DNA from: Enterobacter cloacae
Lineage (GTDB): Bacteria; Pseudomonadota; Gammaproteobacteria; Enterobacterales; Enterobacteriaceae
DNA length: 64,000 nucleotides
Assembly (NCBI RefSeq): GCF_013375935.1
Contig: NZ_CP056117.1
Location: forward strand, 930,001-994,000
Direction of reading: 5' to 3'
Numbering within the stretch: position 1 is the stretch's first letter; the number at the start of each line of letters is the position of its first letter. This document shows, one piece after another, positions 1-9,195 of the stretch. The translations under genes and the position numbers were made by a program. The notes beneath the pieces are model-generated. The model had not been told where the DNA came from. It made no database searches and saw only the letters and a list, made by a program, of their open reading frames with translations.

Positions 1-180
1 ACTCTTAATCAAATTGCAAATGTCAGAATCACGGGAAAAAAATATCACATTTTTTCTTTCCCTTTCCGGTAGCGCTTTTACGATACGGATAAAAAAATAT
101 GCGTAGAAATGCCCTTCTATCAGAAATGCAATCATCACTTATGCCTGTTTATTTATTACGTATTAAAAGGAGCAAGTGCT

Positions 181-1122
181 TTACAACAGCGACAGCCCGC
201 ACAGCAGGCTGTAATCCGCCGTATTTGCCGCGTCGGTCGCAAATGGATTCTCCTGCTGCCAGCCGCGTAACGCGCCGATCAGCAACGCCGCGTCGTCCTG
301 ACCAAACGCGCCCTGCTCGGCGCGCATGGCGCACAGCATTTTGAGGTGGAAGAACTGTCGCGCCAGCCCCAGCAGGGCTTCGCCATAGTTGCTACAGTTC
401 ACGCCGGGGAACACATCGTTGTACAGCGGATAAATCAACGCATTGCGAAGGATGTGCGGCTGCTCGTTAAACAGGCTGATATCCGCCCATACCGCTTCCA
501 GCGTTTGCAGACGTTCCGCCAGGCGCGAAGGCTGCATGATCGACAGCTCGCTCAGCTTCAGCGCCATACCCATCTTCTCCACCATCGGCAGGTTGAGATT
601 AAGGCGCAGGGTGCCCATCTCTTTCAGCGTGGCCACGCGGTTCTCAATAATCGGAGGCAGCATCGCGAATTGCTGCGTTAACACTCCCTGCTCCGCCAGC
701 GCGGCCAGCTGTTCTCCCATATTTACCAGCAGTGCCGGGTCGCACTCACCGTTATCCCGATATTGCTGCGCTTTACTGAGCAGCACGCCAATGCTGTACA
801 GACTCACTTCCAGCGCCAGCGCCGGATGAATGGCGAGGTTAACGCACTGCTGATTGAGGGTCTCGCTCCATGGAGAGAGCATCTCTTCGCCCTGCGCTGC
901 CCTCTGCGTGGTGTGCAAAATAAACGCGTCCGGATTGAACAGCATCTCTTTGGCCGCCGTTTCACAAACGATATCCAGGCTCTCACGCTGCTGGTTTTTC
1001 ATCTTCACGCTGATATGCGGCCAGCCCTCCCCGCCGTTCCGGCAGGCCGGGCATTCACACGCGGTCTCGCGCGCATCAAAACGTGACACAAATTCAGGTT
1101 GGTAGTGTTCAGTCAGTTCCAT
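181..1122 (-). CDS. FliB-like flagellin lysine-N-methylase (putative)
   Basis: A 313-aa protein transcribed away from the flagellar operon, last gene of the leftward cluster in this window. Its N-terminus (acidic start, EFVSRF, then Cys22, Cys24, Cys27 and a GW at 33-34) resembles the start of Salmonella FliB, which has EPAFVTRF, clustered cysteines and a KGW. A C-terminal segment with LIYPLYNDVFPG followed by a hydrophobic LARQFFHLKML stretch also fits FliB-family proteins. FliB N-methylates surface lysines of flagellin. This protein is shorter than the roughly 400 residues of FliB, so it may be a divergent or reduced member. Its position beside a glycosyltransferase and the lfi genes supports flagellin modification. 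The 180 bases beyond its stop, up to the window start, are AT-rich and hold no gene that I can support. Family assignment rests on remembered similarity and is moderate. Confidence 0.55.
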   Translation of the reverse strand: MELTEHYQPEFVSRFDARETACECPACRNGGEGWPHISVKMKNQQRESLDIVCETAAKEMLFNPDAFILHTTQRAAQGEEMLSPWSETLNQQCVNLAIHPALALEVSLYSIGVLLSKAQQYRDNGECDPALLVNMGEQLAALAEQGVLTQQFAMLPPIIENRVATLKEMGTLRLNLNLPMVEKMGMALKLSELSIMQPSRLAERLQTLEAVWADISLFNEQPHILRNALIYPLYNDVFPGVNCSNYGEALLGLARQFFHLKMLCAMRAEQGAFGQDDAALLIGALRGWQQENPFATDAANTADYSLLCGLSLL

Positions 1123-1149
1123 GTTCGTTCTCTTTCGGGCTGTCGCGGG

Positions 1150-2571
1150 TTAACGGTGTTTACGGAAGAACCAGTGCGTACAGTCAACAGGCTCGCCGCT
1201 TTTGGGGTCCGGGTAGTGTTGCAGGAAGGCGAAGCTTGGGCTGAATCCCAGCCACAGCGCGTTTTTGCTCATTAATACCGCCCAGCAGCGATCGATGCTG
1301 ACGCTCTGCTCCATCGCCTGACGATAGGCATCCAGCAGCACAGGGTAGTAATCGGCATTCACCGCACAGGCGCACGCGCAGCCCGCATTAAAGATACGTG
1401 CCACTCCTTTTAAAGATCGGGTTGGCGTGAAGTTTTCATAACGTCCACCCAGCAGCAGCACCTGCCAGTCCAGCTGGTCCAGTCCATCGAGCAGTTTGTT
1501 GACGTTCTGGATCGCATTCTCTTTTCTGACAAAGCGCAGCCCGGCATCCAGCAGCACCACGTTTTTCCAGCCCTGCTGTTGGGCATGGGACAGCACCTGC
1601 ACGTGGGTTGCCAGTTCGGCGGCCTCCGGCGTTCCCGTCTGCACTTTTGCCACCGGCCAGATTTGTCCGGCTTCTACCCCCAGCGCTAGCAGCGCTTCAC
1701 ATCGCGTCGGCAGCGTTGATTCCTGCTGCGGGTCATACAGAACGGCAATCTTCTCGAATACCGACCAGTTCACCCGCGTACTGAGCGGCGCGGTGCTAAG
1801 CCGGCGGTAGTGCGCCAGCAGGTTGGGATCGCTGACAAAGTCCTCCAGCGTAAGATCGACCGGCGTTGAGCTATCGAGAATGAAATCTTTGTCATAGGTG
1901 TTGCTGCTGTGCGAAATACAGAGGATGGTTCGCTTCGGGTCAATCTGCTGCACCGGCGTGGTGAAATTATTCAGAAATCCCACCTCTTCCGCCTGCATCG
2001 CTTCATCATCATAACGATGATTTTTCAGCAGGTTACGATGATAGCCGAACGTGCCGTTCAGGGCGTGGCGGGCCCCGAAGGAGTGGGTCAGATAGATTTT
2101 ATCCAGATGGCTGTACCAGATATAAATCTGGTCGCTGCCGGAAAACAGCGCGCGGTGGGTCTGCATCTGCGCCACCTGATGGGAAATCTTATCCGGCGCA
2201 TAATAGTCATCATCATCGAAACAGATGATGTATTCACCCTTCGCCAGCGCGTTGAGCCGGTTACGTTTATTGCCCAGCGTCAGCCGCTCCGGGCTGTGGA
2301 TATACCGTACGTTTGGCTGCGACGGATCGACCATCATATCGATGAGATCGGCGTTGCTGGCCGGCGAATCGTCGAGGATCACCAGTTCGCGCCTGTCCGC
2401 CGGGTAGTCCTGGTACTGCCAGATATAGAGCAGATAGGGCAAAAACTCGCGGCGGTTGTAGGTCGGGCAGATAACGCTGACAAACGGCGTCGACCGCGGC
2501 TGCGAACGCTGCTGGCGCGCCAGCAGGGCTGAGATCAGGGAAGACTGAGTGTTTTTAGAGGTTGTGGTCAT
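1150..2571 (-). CDS. Two-domain glycosyltransferase in the flagellar cluster
   Basis: A 473-aa protein. Residues about 30-240 form a GT-A fold family 2 glycosyltransferase: FVSVICPTYNRREFL at the nucleotide-binding start and FDDDDYYAPDK as the DXD metal and sugar-nucleotide site. The C-terminal half (about 260-473) looks like a second transferase-like domain of the family 25 type: a QQGWKNVVLLDAG stretch and WQVLLLGGRYEN, with the usual acidic pair weakened. I chose the ATG at 2571 (MTTTSKN), 5 bp beyond the lfiJ stop; an upstream start at 2619 would overlap lfiJ by 43 bp and adds an unconserved-looking tail. It is co-directional with lfiJ, so flagellin or another surface flagellar protein is the likely acceptor (inference). 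The donor sugar cannot be told from the sequence. Confidence 0.75.
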   Translation of the reverse strand: MTTTSKNTQSSLISALLARQQRSQPRSTPFVSVICPTYNRREFLPYLLYIWQYQDYPADRRELVILDDSPASNADLIDMMVDPSQPNVRYIHSPERLTLGNKRNRLNALAKGEYIICFDDDDYYAPDKISHQVAQMQTHRALFSGSDQIYIWYSHLDKIYLTHSFGARHALNGTFGYHRNLLKNHRYDDEAMQAEEVGFLNNFTTPVQQIDPKRTILCISHSSNTYDKDFILDSSTPVDLTLEDFVSDPNLLAHYRRLSTAPLSTRVNWSVFEKIAVLYDPQQESTLPTRCEALLALGVEAGQIWPVAKVQTGTPEAAELATHVQVLSHAQQQGWKNVVLLDAGLRFVRKENAIQNVNKLLDGLDQLDWQVLLLGGRYENFTPTRSLKGVARIFNAGCACACAVNADYYPVLLDAYRQAMEQSVSIDRCWAVLMSKNALWLGFSPSFAFLQHYPDPKSGEPVDCTHWFFRKHR

Positions 2572-2576
2572 AACAT

Positions 2577-3023
2577 TTATCGTTGGCGAGCGGCGGCCTG
2601 CCGTTGGCGCAGCCAGCACTGAACAGAAACAGAATCGGTTATTTTTTGATCGCGTCGGCTTAACGCCATCCGCTGGTCGCTGCGTTTGGCATCCAGCACC
2701 ATCGCAAGGCTTTTTTCCCGCTTTGCTTCGGCCAGCAGGTTATCCTGAATCTTTGCTGCTTCCAGCGAAGCCAGCGCCTGCTCCTGCTTCTGCCAGTCGA
2801 TAACCCGCTGAATATTTTGCTTATATTTCGACTGGTTGATCATCAGCACGGCGCTGTTCGCGCTCTGCGTGACGAGGCCTGATGCCAGCGAGGTCAATGC
2901 ATCAATGTTCTTCTCAAAGCGCTGGCAGAGCTGTTTTTGCGAGGCCAGCTTTACGGTCAGGTCATCAACCGCGCGAGTACGCATCAGCTGTAGCTGTTCC
3001 AGTGTCGAAATGAGTTTGCTCAT
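2577..3023 (-). CDS. lfiJ: Lateral flagellar FliJ-like export chaperone
   Basis: A 148-aa, lysine- and glutamine-rich, almost entirely helical protein with the coiled-coil character of FliJ, starting 3 bp after lfiI. FliJ is the central stalk of the flagellar export ATPase ring; it couples the ATPase FliI to the export gate FlhA and escorts chaperones. The sequence is poorly conserved in this family, so the call rests mainly on size (FliJ is about 147 aa), predicted coiled coil and invariant position after the FliI gene. It is the last structural gene of the leftward operon before the cargo genes. Confidence 0.8.
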   Translation of the reverse strand: MSKLISTLEQLQLMRTRAVDDLTVKLASQKQLCQRFEKNIDALTSLASGLVTQSANSAVLMINQSKYKQNIQRVIDWQKQEQALASLEAAKIQDNLLAEAKREKSLAMVLDAKRSDQRMALSRRDQKITDSVSVQCWLRQRQAAARQR

Positions 3024-3026
3024 CGG

Positions 3027-4346
3027 TTATCCTGCCTGCGCCAGCGCACACAAATCCGTTACGGTGGCGTCAATCAACGCCGCGTCGTGCACTTCCTGCT
3101 GTAAAAAATGCGCGATGGCCGGAGAAAGGCGTACCGCCTTATCCGCCAGCGGATCGGTCCCCGCGATATAGCCGCCCAGCGGTATCAACGGCTTAATATT
3201 CTGGTATTCGGCGTACAGCTGCTTAAGGGTACGCGCGGCGAGCTGGTGCTCACGGGTCGTCACCTGGCTCATGCAGCGGCTGATCGACTGGCCGATGTCG
3301 ATGGCCGGATAGTGCCCGGCCTCCGCCAGATGGCGCGACAACACGATATGACCATCAAGCACCGCGCGCGCGCAGTCAACGATGGGATCCTGCTGATCGT
3401 CCCCCTCCGCCAGCACGGTATAAATCGCCGTCATCGATCCGTTACTCCCGCTGTTACCGGCGCTTTCGACCAGGCGGGGGATCATGCTGAACGCGGAGGG
3501 TGGATACCCTTTCGTTGCGGGCGGCTCGCCGAGCGAGAGGGCTATCTCGCGCTGGGCCATGGCGTAGCGGGTCAGGGAATCTACCAGCAGCAGCACATCT
3601 TTGCCCTTGTCGCGATAGTAACTGGCGATGGTATGGCACAGCTCGGTGGCCTTGATGCGCATCAGCGGCGACTCATCCGCCGGTGCGGCGACGATCACCG
3701 ACTTTGCCAGGCCTTCAGCCTGGAGCGAATTCTCAATAAATTCTTTAACCTCACGTCCACGCTCGCCAATCAGCCCCACGACCACCACTTCGGCCTGGGT
3801 ATAGCGGGTGATCATCCCCAGCAGGACGCTTTTGCCCACCCCACTGCCCGCCATAAGCCCTACGCGCTGGCCTTTACCAACGGTCAGCAGGCCGTTGATC
3901 GCCCGCACGCCCACGTCCAGCGGTGTTTCAACCAGCTGCCGTCGAAGTGGGTGGATCTGCGGCAGCTGCTGTGGCAGCAGCGTGTCACCGGTCAGCTTGC
4001 CCTTATCGTCCAGCGGTTCACCGAGGCCGTTAACAACGCGGCCAAGCCACTGGTCACCCACCATCACCCCTTCGCTTTTACCGGCAGGGAAGACGCGCGC
4101 CCCGGCAATCAGTCCGGACGGCTGTTTGAACGGCATCAGGTAGGTAACCTCACGGTCAAATCCCACCACCTGGGCTTCCATCATCTCTTGCTCAACGCTT
4201 TCTACGTAGCACAGCTGGCCTATCGCCAGTCGACAGCCCACGCACTCCAGCAGAATGCCGTTCACCCGCACCAGACGGCCCGCGACGCGTGCCAGGTCAA
4301 TCTCTTCGATGGAGCGTAACGCCTGTTCGAAATCAAGGCTGCTCAT
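3027..4346 (-). CDS. lfiI: Lateral flagellar export ATPase FliI
   Basis: A 439-aa F1-beta-like ATPase that energises export of flagellar rod, hook and filament subunits through the type III apparatus. The Walker A loop reads GLMAGSGVGKSVLLG (about residues 163-177), followed by VVVGLIGERGREVKEF, the usual FliI glutamate-containing motif, and the Walker B region LLLVDSLTRYAMAQREI. Length equals typical FliI. The start overlaps the lfiH end by 14 bp, indicating translational coupling, and lfiJ follows after 3 bp. No key residue appears missing. Confidence 0.95.
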   Translation of the reverse strand: MSSLDFEQALRSIEEIDLARVAGRLVRVNGILLECVGCRLAIGQLCYVESVEQEMMEAQVVGFDREVTYLMPFKQPSGLIAGARVFPAGKSEGVMVGDQWLGRVVNGLGEPLDDKGKLTGDTLLPQQLPQIHPLRRQLVETPLDVGVRAINGLLTVGKGQRVGLMAGSGVGKSVLLGMITRYTQAEVVVVGLIGERGREVKEFIENSLQAEGLAKSVIVAAPADESPLMRIKATELCHTIASYYRDKGKDVLLLVDSLTRYAMAQREIALSLGEPPATKGYPPSAFSMIPRLVESAGNSGSNGSMTAIYTVLAEGDDQQDPIVDCARAVLDGHIVLSRHLAEAGHYPAIDIGQSISRCMSQVTTREHQLAARTLKQLYAEYQNIKPLIPLGGYIAGTDPLADKAVRLSPAIAHFLQQEVHDAALIDATVTDLCALAQAG

Positions 4347-5091
4347 GGGATGCGTCCGGCAACAGGTTGTCTTTCAGCACCGCCACGCACTGGTCGAGAC
4401 GGTGCTGGCAGCCCACATCCATTTCGGTGGTCTCGGTGATTACGCGGCATTCGCCTGGCTCCAGCGCCGGGTCGGCGGTCAGCCCCCACTCACGCGCTTT
4501 TTCCGGCTCCGCTTCGCTGATGCGGCGGAACTCTTCGCTGTTCAGCACCACGCGCATCTGCTCTGGCGGCTGCGGCAGGCTGGTCAGCGCCTCTTCCACC
4601 AGCGCTAGCAGCTGGGTCGGGTGCAGCGCCAGCTCGCAGCGGATCACCTGGCGGGTTACTTTTTCCACCAGCTGCATTAACTCTTCACGACGGCGCTGCT
4701 CATAGCTTTCGAGGAAACGCTGCACGTCGGCGGTGAGGCGTTCAAACGGCGCCGCCGCCTCCAGAAACTGCTGGCGAGCCTGCTGTTTACCTTCCGCCAG
4801 GCCTTTGCGCATCCCTTCGTCGAAGCCGAGGCGCACCCCTTCCTGGTAGCCCTCCTGCTTGCCCTCTTCCATGCCCTGGGCAAAGCCCTGGTTCATGCCT
4901 TCGCGGAAGCCGGCTTCGCTCTGCCGCTGATGCTCGCCGGGATCCTGCATGACGGACACCTCGCTCTCGCCGTCCGCGTGCGGCGTCGCCCGGCGTTTGC
5001 GCAGCGGGGGGAATTTATGCAGCCGGGGTTTAACCACCGCCTGACGCCGCGAGGTCAGTGCCTCGAGCGCGGGACTCCTTTTCTTGAACAT
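4333..5091 (-). CDS. lfiH: Lateral flagellar export regulator FliH
   Basis: A 252-aa protein. The middle part (about 60-110) is a run of small-residue repeats of the GxxxG kind (GFREGMNQGFAQGMEEGKQE), the hallmark of FliH, followed by a helical region and a conserved C-terminal domain with VRVV-like strand features (MRVVLNSEEFRRI, GECRVITE). FliH dimers bind FliI, restrain its ATPase and dock it to the FliN ring. The gene lies between lfiG (3-bp gap) and lfiI (14-bp overlap), in the canonical order. Confidence 0.92.
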   Translation of the reverse strand: MFKKRSPALEALTSRRQAVVKPRLHKFPPLRKRRATPHADGESEVSVMQDPGEHQRQSEAGFREGMNQGFAQGMEEGKQEGYQEGVRLGFDEGMRKGLAEGKQQARQQFLEAAAPFERLTADVQRFLESYEQRRREELMQLVEKVTRQVIRCELALHPTQLLALVEEALTSLPQPPEQMRVVLNSEEFRRISEAEPEKAREWGLTADPALEPGECRVITETTEMDVGCQHRLDQCVAVLKDNLLPDASHEQP

Positions 5092-5094
5092 GGT

Positions 5095-6120
5095 TTATTC
5101 CACCGTCTGTTCGGCGAAGAGCTGCACCTGAATCTCACCCTCTTCCACCAGCTGACGCAGGGTCTGCATAATCTCTTTTCGCACCTGCTCAATACGGCTG
5201 ACCGGCACGGGACCCAGGCGGCTGGTGGTGCTTTGCAGCAGAGTCACCTGACGCTTCGGCATGACGTTGAAAATCGCCTGGCGCAGCACCGGCTCGGTGC
5301 CCTTCAGCGCCACGGCCCACTCTTCAATCGGCACTTCTTCCATCAGGCGCTGCAGCGTGGCTGGCGTCTGGCGGCTGAGAATGAAGAACTCGTACATTTC
5401 GTCCTGCAAATCGTCGACCACGCTTTCGTCGCGCTCGCGCAGCTGCTCCAGCAGCTCCTGCTGGTTGCTGGGAATACGGTTGACGATATTGGCGGCGTGC
5501 TTGATGCCCGCCACCTTAGAACCATGCTCCGAAAGCACCGCGATACCGCGATCGATCAGGCGATCGAGCTCGTCAATTACGTCGCGGTTGACATCATCGA
5601 GCCGGGCAACGCGGTATATGATTTCATCCTGACGTTCGCGCGGCAGCACGCTCAGCACGCTGGCGGCGATGTCTGGCGGCAGGAAAGCGAGGAAAACCGC
5701 CTGCAGCTGCAGGTGCTCCTGATCGATCAGCGCCGCCAGCTGGGGAATATCAACCCACTGCAGGCGCGCCATGCGGTAGCGGATCTCATCGCCGTAAATA
5801 CCGTTAATGACGCTGCGGGCAATTTCACCCCCCAGCGCCTTTTCCAGAATGCTGCGCAGGTAGGAGCGCGACGCGCCGTTGATGCCGCTCTGCTCGCTGT
5901 AGTCGGAAAAGAAATTATTCATCGCCTGACGCGCCTGGCTCACCTTCACGTCATGCAGACGCGCCATGGTTTCACTCAGCAAAACCACCTCTTCACGGGT
6001 GAGTTTCTGCATAACCTGCGCAGCGGCCTCTTCGCCCACGCTCATCAGCAAGATCGCCGCCTGCTCCAGGCGGCTACGCCCTTTGGCGTTACTGGTCCGG
6101 TTTGCTGTTGCTTCGGTCAT
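5095..6120 (-). CDS. lfiG: Lateral flagellar motor switch protein FliG
   Basis: A 341-aa protein colinear with FliG: an N-terminal domain that seats on the MS ring (LEQAAILLMSVGEEAAAQVMQ), an armadillo-like middle domain (LLEQLRERDESVVDDLQDEMYEF near 235-260) and a C-terminal torque domain (EWAVALKGTEPVLRQAIFNVMPKRQ). The charged C-terminal helix residues that interact with the stator are recognisable. Together with LfiM and LfiN it builds the switch complex (C ring). The start overlaps the end of lfiF by 32 bp. Confidence 0.95.
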   Translation of the reverse strand: MTEATANRTSNAKGRSRLEQAAILLMSVGEEAAAQVMQKLTREEVVLLSETMARLHDVKVSQARQAMNNFFSDYSEQSGINGASRSYLRSILEKALGGEIARSVINGIYGDEIRYRMARLQWVDIPQLAALIDQEHLQLQAVFLAFLPPDIAASVLSVLPRERQDEIIYRVARLDDVNRDVIDELDRLIDRGIAVLSEHGSKVAGIKHAANIVNRIPSNQQELLEQLRERDESVVDDLQDEMYEFFILSRQTPATLQRLMEEVPIEEWAVALKGTEPVLRQAIFNVMPKRQVTLLQSTTSRLGPVPVSRIEQVRKEIMQTLRQLVEEGEIQVQLFAEQTVE

Positions 6121-7768
6121 TGCTGTTAATCCATTGTTTCAGAACTTCTGCCACGCGCTCTGTTTCGCTCTGGGCCAGAACCTGGAGATACTCCACCTTG
6201 GTTTCCAGGCCGGAGCTTTGCGGCGGCAGCAGATCGTCATTATTGTTAAAGCCCGCTTTCGACAGCGTGGAAAGCCCGTTTTCCGACGCAGGAGAATCGT
6301 CTGTCAGCAGCATTGAATCGTCCTGCTCGACCGCGTTTACCACGCGCTCGCGGCGTCCCAATCGCTGGGCCAGCGGCCGTACGCCGAACAGCAGCGTCAG
6401 CAGAAGCAGCAGGCCAATACCGCCGTTCTGCGCCCAGTACTGCATATCCGGATCTTTCCACCATTTCCCGACTACCGGGTCCTGGCTGACCGGAGGGGTA
6501 AAGGTCAGCACGTCCAGGGTTAACGCATCACCGCGCTGTTTATCGATCCCGGCGGCGCTTTCTACCAGGCGGGTAATTGAGGTCAGCTGCTCGGGCGTGA
6601 TCTTAGCCAGCGCGGGTGCGCTCTGGTTCAACGCCACGGCCACGCTCAGCTTCTCCAGCTTATAGCCGGGGTAGCGGATATGGCGGATGTCGCGGTCGAA
6701 CGCATACTTGCGCTGCTCCTGGCTACGGTTGCTCAGGGAACGCGGATCGCGGGTGGTTGTTTCCGTCGTATTCGTCGCGGCAGGCGCTGCCTGGCCCGCG
6801 GCCTGAGCCGCGGCCGCCTGCGGATTTTGGTTCACCGGACGGTTGCTTAGCGAGCCGGGAATACCAAACGCCATTTCGTTGGTGCTGTTTTCGTGGCTTA
6901 TCTGCTCATCGCTCACGCGCGGATCTTTGCCCAGCCGCTCCTGCGTCTCTTCAACGCGGCTCAAATCCACGGTCGGGGCAACGCTGATGCGGAAGTTCCC
7001 CTCGCCCACCAGGGAGGTCAGCAGCGTGGTGATGTTCTTGCGGGTATCGTCGCGGATGTGCTGCACAACCTCGTTGCCGGGGCGTTTGCCCTCAGGGCCT
7101 TCAATACCGGCTGAGAGCAGGTTACCCGCCTGGTCAACCACGCGTACGCTGCCTGCGGCCATGCCCGGCACGGAGCCGGAGACCAGCTGCACAATCGAGG
7201 CCACCTGCTGTTCATCCAGCCGTTTGCCGTAGCGCAGCTGCACGATCACCGACGCGCTGCTGTTCGGCTTGTTGGTCAGAACAAACGAGCTGGACTCGCT
7301 CAGGCCGAGATGCACGCGGGCGTGTTCCACCGGATCCAGCGCCATGATGCTCTTAGCCAGCTCGCCCTCCAGGCTGCGCTTATAGCGCACGTTCTGAATG
7401 AACTGGCTGCTGCCGAGCATCTCTTCTTTATCCATCAGCTCGTAGCCGTCCGGCGTCGCGGCGCTAATACCTTTCGCCGCCAGCGCCATACGCGCCTGCG
7501 GCAGCTTACCTTCACTGACCAGGATCTGGCCGTTATCGGGGTTAACGCGATAAGGAATGTTTTCTGCACCCAGCACTTCCACCACCTGCGAAACAGGGAT
7601 CTGTTCCTGCGCGCCGTACAGGGCTACATAGCCCTGATTGTGGTTCCACAGCGAGGCGACGATCCCGAGTGCCAGCACGGCGCCACCGGCAATCGCCAGC
7701 AGTTTAGGTGCGTTAGTGCCGGAGGGCAGAGAGAGAGCGGGAAGACGAGCTTTGATTTTGTTTAACAC
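6089..7768 (-). CDS. lfiF: Lateral flagellar MS-ring protein FliF
   Basis: A 559-aa inner-membrane protein that forms the MS ring on which the rest of the basal body assembles. It has a transmembrane helix at about 25-45 (LLAIAGGAVLALGIVASLW), a periplasmic YscJ/FliF domain (VALYGAQEQIPVSQVVEVL, PYRVNPDNGQILVSE), a second domain ending near residue 390, a C-terminal membrane helix (GGIGLLLLLTLLFGVRPL, about 450) and a cytoplasmic tail that binds FliG. The length is typical of FliF. It follows lfiE after 10 bp. Confidence 0.95.
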   Translation of the reverse strand: MLNKIKARLPALSLPSGTNAPKLLAIAGGAVLALGIVASLWNHNQGYVALYGAQEQIPVSQVVEVLGAENIPYRVNPDNGQILVSEGKLPQARMALAAKGISAATPDGYELMDKEEMLGSSQFIQNVRYKRSLEGELAKSIMALDPVEHARVHLGLSESSSFVLTNKPNSSASVIVQLRYGKRLDEQQVASIVQLVSGSVPGMAAGSVRVVDQAGNLLSAGIEGPEGKRPGNEVVQHIRDDTRKNITTLLTSLVGEGNFRISVAPTVDLSRVEETQERLGKDPRVSDEQISHENSTNEMAFGIPGSLSNRPVNQNPQAAAAQAAGQAAPAATNTTETTTRDPRSLSNRSQEQRKYAFDRDIRHIRYPGYKLEKLSVAVALNQSAPALAKITPEQLTSITRLVESAAGIDKQRGDALTLDVLTFTPPVSQDPVVGKWWKDPDMQYWAQNGGIGLLLLLTLLFGVRPLAQRLGRRERVVNAVEQDDSMLLTDDSPASENGLSTLSKAGFNNNDDLLPPQSSGLETKVEYLQVLAQSETERVAEVLKQWINSNDRSNSKPDQ

Positions 7769-7778
7769 GGTACAAACC

Positions 7779-8147
7779 TTACAGCGAGATGTTCATCACT
7801 TCGTCCAGCGCGCTGTTGAGCTTATTGCGCACCTGCATCATGGCCGAAAAGGCCACGCTGGCTTTCTGGCTCTCAATCATTGCGCCGGCTAAGTCGTCGC
7901 TTTGCCCCATATCGATTGCGGTTTGCTTTGCGCTGGCGCTGTGCTGCAATGCATCGACGTTATCGATAGCGCTGTTCAGCACGCGCGCGAAAGAGACCGG
8001 CGCCGTACGGGTAAACGCGTCGCCAGCCGGCGCTATCGTGGGGGAAAGGTTAACCGCGCCGGAAGAGGCCAGCGAGGCCGTGCGCTGCATACGATCCAGA
8101 AGCGCCTGTTGCGCGCTGTTAATACCTGCGGCAGCTATTTTGTCCAT
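7779..8147 (-). CDS. lfiE: Lateral flagellar hook-basal body adaptor FliE
   Basis: A 122-aa protein. The C-terminal half (SQKASVAFSAMMQVRNKL and SALDEVMNISL) is the conserved FliE helix that sits between MS ring and proximal rod. The start is the ATG at 8147 (MDKIAAAG), which has an AAAGGA Shine-Dalgarno sequence; a longer open frame reaching 8246 would run back into lafK and lacks any such support. It is the first structural gene after lafK in the leftward operon. Confidence 0.9.
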   Translation of the reverse strand: MDKIAAAGINSAQQALLDRMQRTASLASSGAVNLSPTIAPAGDAFTRTAPVSFARVLNSAIDNVDALQHSASAKQTAIDMGQSDDLAGAMIESQKASVAFSAMMQVRNKLNSALDEVMNISL

Positions 8148-8166
8148 GATTTGTTCCTTTCTGGCC

Positions 8167-9195
8167 TCAGGAATAACATTCAATATCAATACCTTCGTCA
8201 CGCATGGACGCAAGGCGATAACGCAGCGCGCGAGGCGTAATGCCAAGGAACGCTGCCGTTTTAGATTTGTTGCCTTTGTGGCGTTTTAACAGGTCGATGA
8301 TGTACTGATATTCCGCCATGCGGCCGTGCAGCTTAACGTCGCGTATGGCTGAACTGTTGTCCTGCTCCCGATAGGCGGGCATCACCCCGACAGCCGGGTT
8401 TGCCGGCAGGGGTGCGCACGCAACCAGCCCGAGATCGGCGGCTTTGATTTCATCACCGTTGCCGAGTATCATGCCCCGCTGGATCACGTTCTCAAGTTCA
8501 CGCACGTTGCCCGGCCAGTCATAGTTCAGCAGCGCGTGGCGGGCATCGTCGCTCAGACGAACATTGCCCTTATGGAAGGCGCGATATTTGGTAATAAAAC
8601 GCTGAACCAACGGCAAAATATCCTGCTTGCGTTCGCGCAGCGGCGTAATATGGATCGGCACGACCGAAATACGGTAAAACAGATCCTGACGAAAACGGCC
8701 TTCGGCGATTTCCTGTTGCAGATCTTTATTGGTGGAGGCAATCAGACGAATATCGAGAGGAATACGCTTATGGCTTCCCAGACGTTCAACTTCCTGCTCC
8801 TGCAATACGCGTAATAACTTTGCCTGTAGTGATAAAGGCATATCGCCAATTTCATCCAGCAGCAGCGTTCCGCCATTAGCCTGCTCGAATTTTCCGGCCA
8901 CGCTGGCGACCGCCCCGGTAAAAGCCCCTTTTTCATAGCCGAATAAAATGGCTTCCAGCATGCTTTCCGGGATCGCCGCACAATTAACGCCAACATATGG
9001 CGCACCATTGGCGCAGGCATGCTCATGAATATATTTGGCGACGCACTCTTTACCTGTTCCCGTCTCGCCGGTGACCAAGACTGACACATTATATTTAGCA
9101 ACGCGGCGGGCTAATGACATCACACCCACACTGGCAGGGGAAACGGCAATAAACCCCTCTCCATTACGGTCTTCACGTTCAATGATAATGTTCAT
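8167..9195 (-). CDS. lafK: Sigma-54-dependent lateral flagellar master regulator LafK
   Basis: A 342-aa AAA+ activator. The central domain carries Walker A GETGTGKE (about 43-50), the GAFTGA loop that contacts sigma-54 (YEKGAFTGA, about 91-99), LLLDEIGDMPLSLQAKLLR as Walker B and the RISVVPIHITPLRERK arginine-finger region. The C-terminus (GNKSKTAAFLGITPRALRYRL) is a Fis-type helix-turn-helix. There is no N-terminal receiver domain, so it is not controlled by a partner kinase through phosphorylation in the usual way. In Vibrio and E. coli lateral systems LafK switches on the RpoN-dependent class of lateral flagellar genes. It reads away from the 519-bp region shared with lfiM. No strong Shine-Dalgarno sequence is visible. 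Confidence 0.92.
   Translation of the reverse strand: MNIIIEREDRNGEGFIAVSPASVGVMSLARRVAKYNVSVLVTGETGTGKECVAKYIHEHACANGAPYVGVNCAAIPESMLEAILFGYEKGAFTGAVASVAGKFEQANGGTLLLDEIGDMPLSLQAKLLRVLQEQEVERLGSHKRIPLDIRLIASTNKDLQQEIAEGRFRQDLFYRISVVPIHITPLRERKQDILPLVQRFITKYRAFHKGNVRLSDDARHALLNYDWPGNVRELENVIQRGMILGNGDEIKAADLGLVACAPLPANPAVGVMPAYREQDNSSAIRDVKLHGRMAEYQYIIDLLKRHKGNKSKTAAFLGITPRALRYRLASMRDEGIDIECYS

Noticed and set aside
3108..4319. 403-aa plus-strand frame opposite lfiI
   Set aside because: Arginine/histidine-rich shadow of the conserved ATPase gene, as are similar long frames opposite lfiG, ecpC, yicJ and lfhA.
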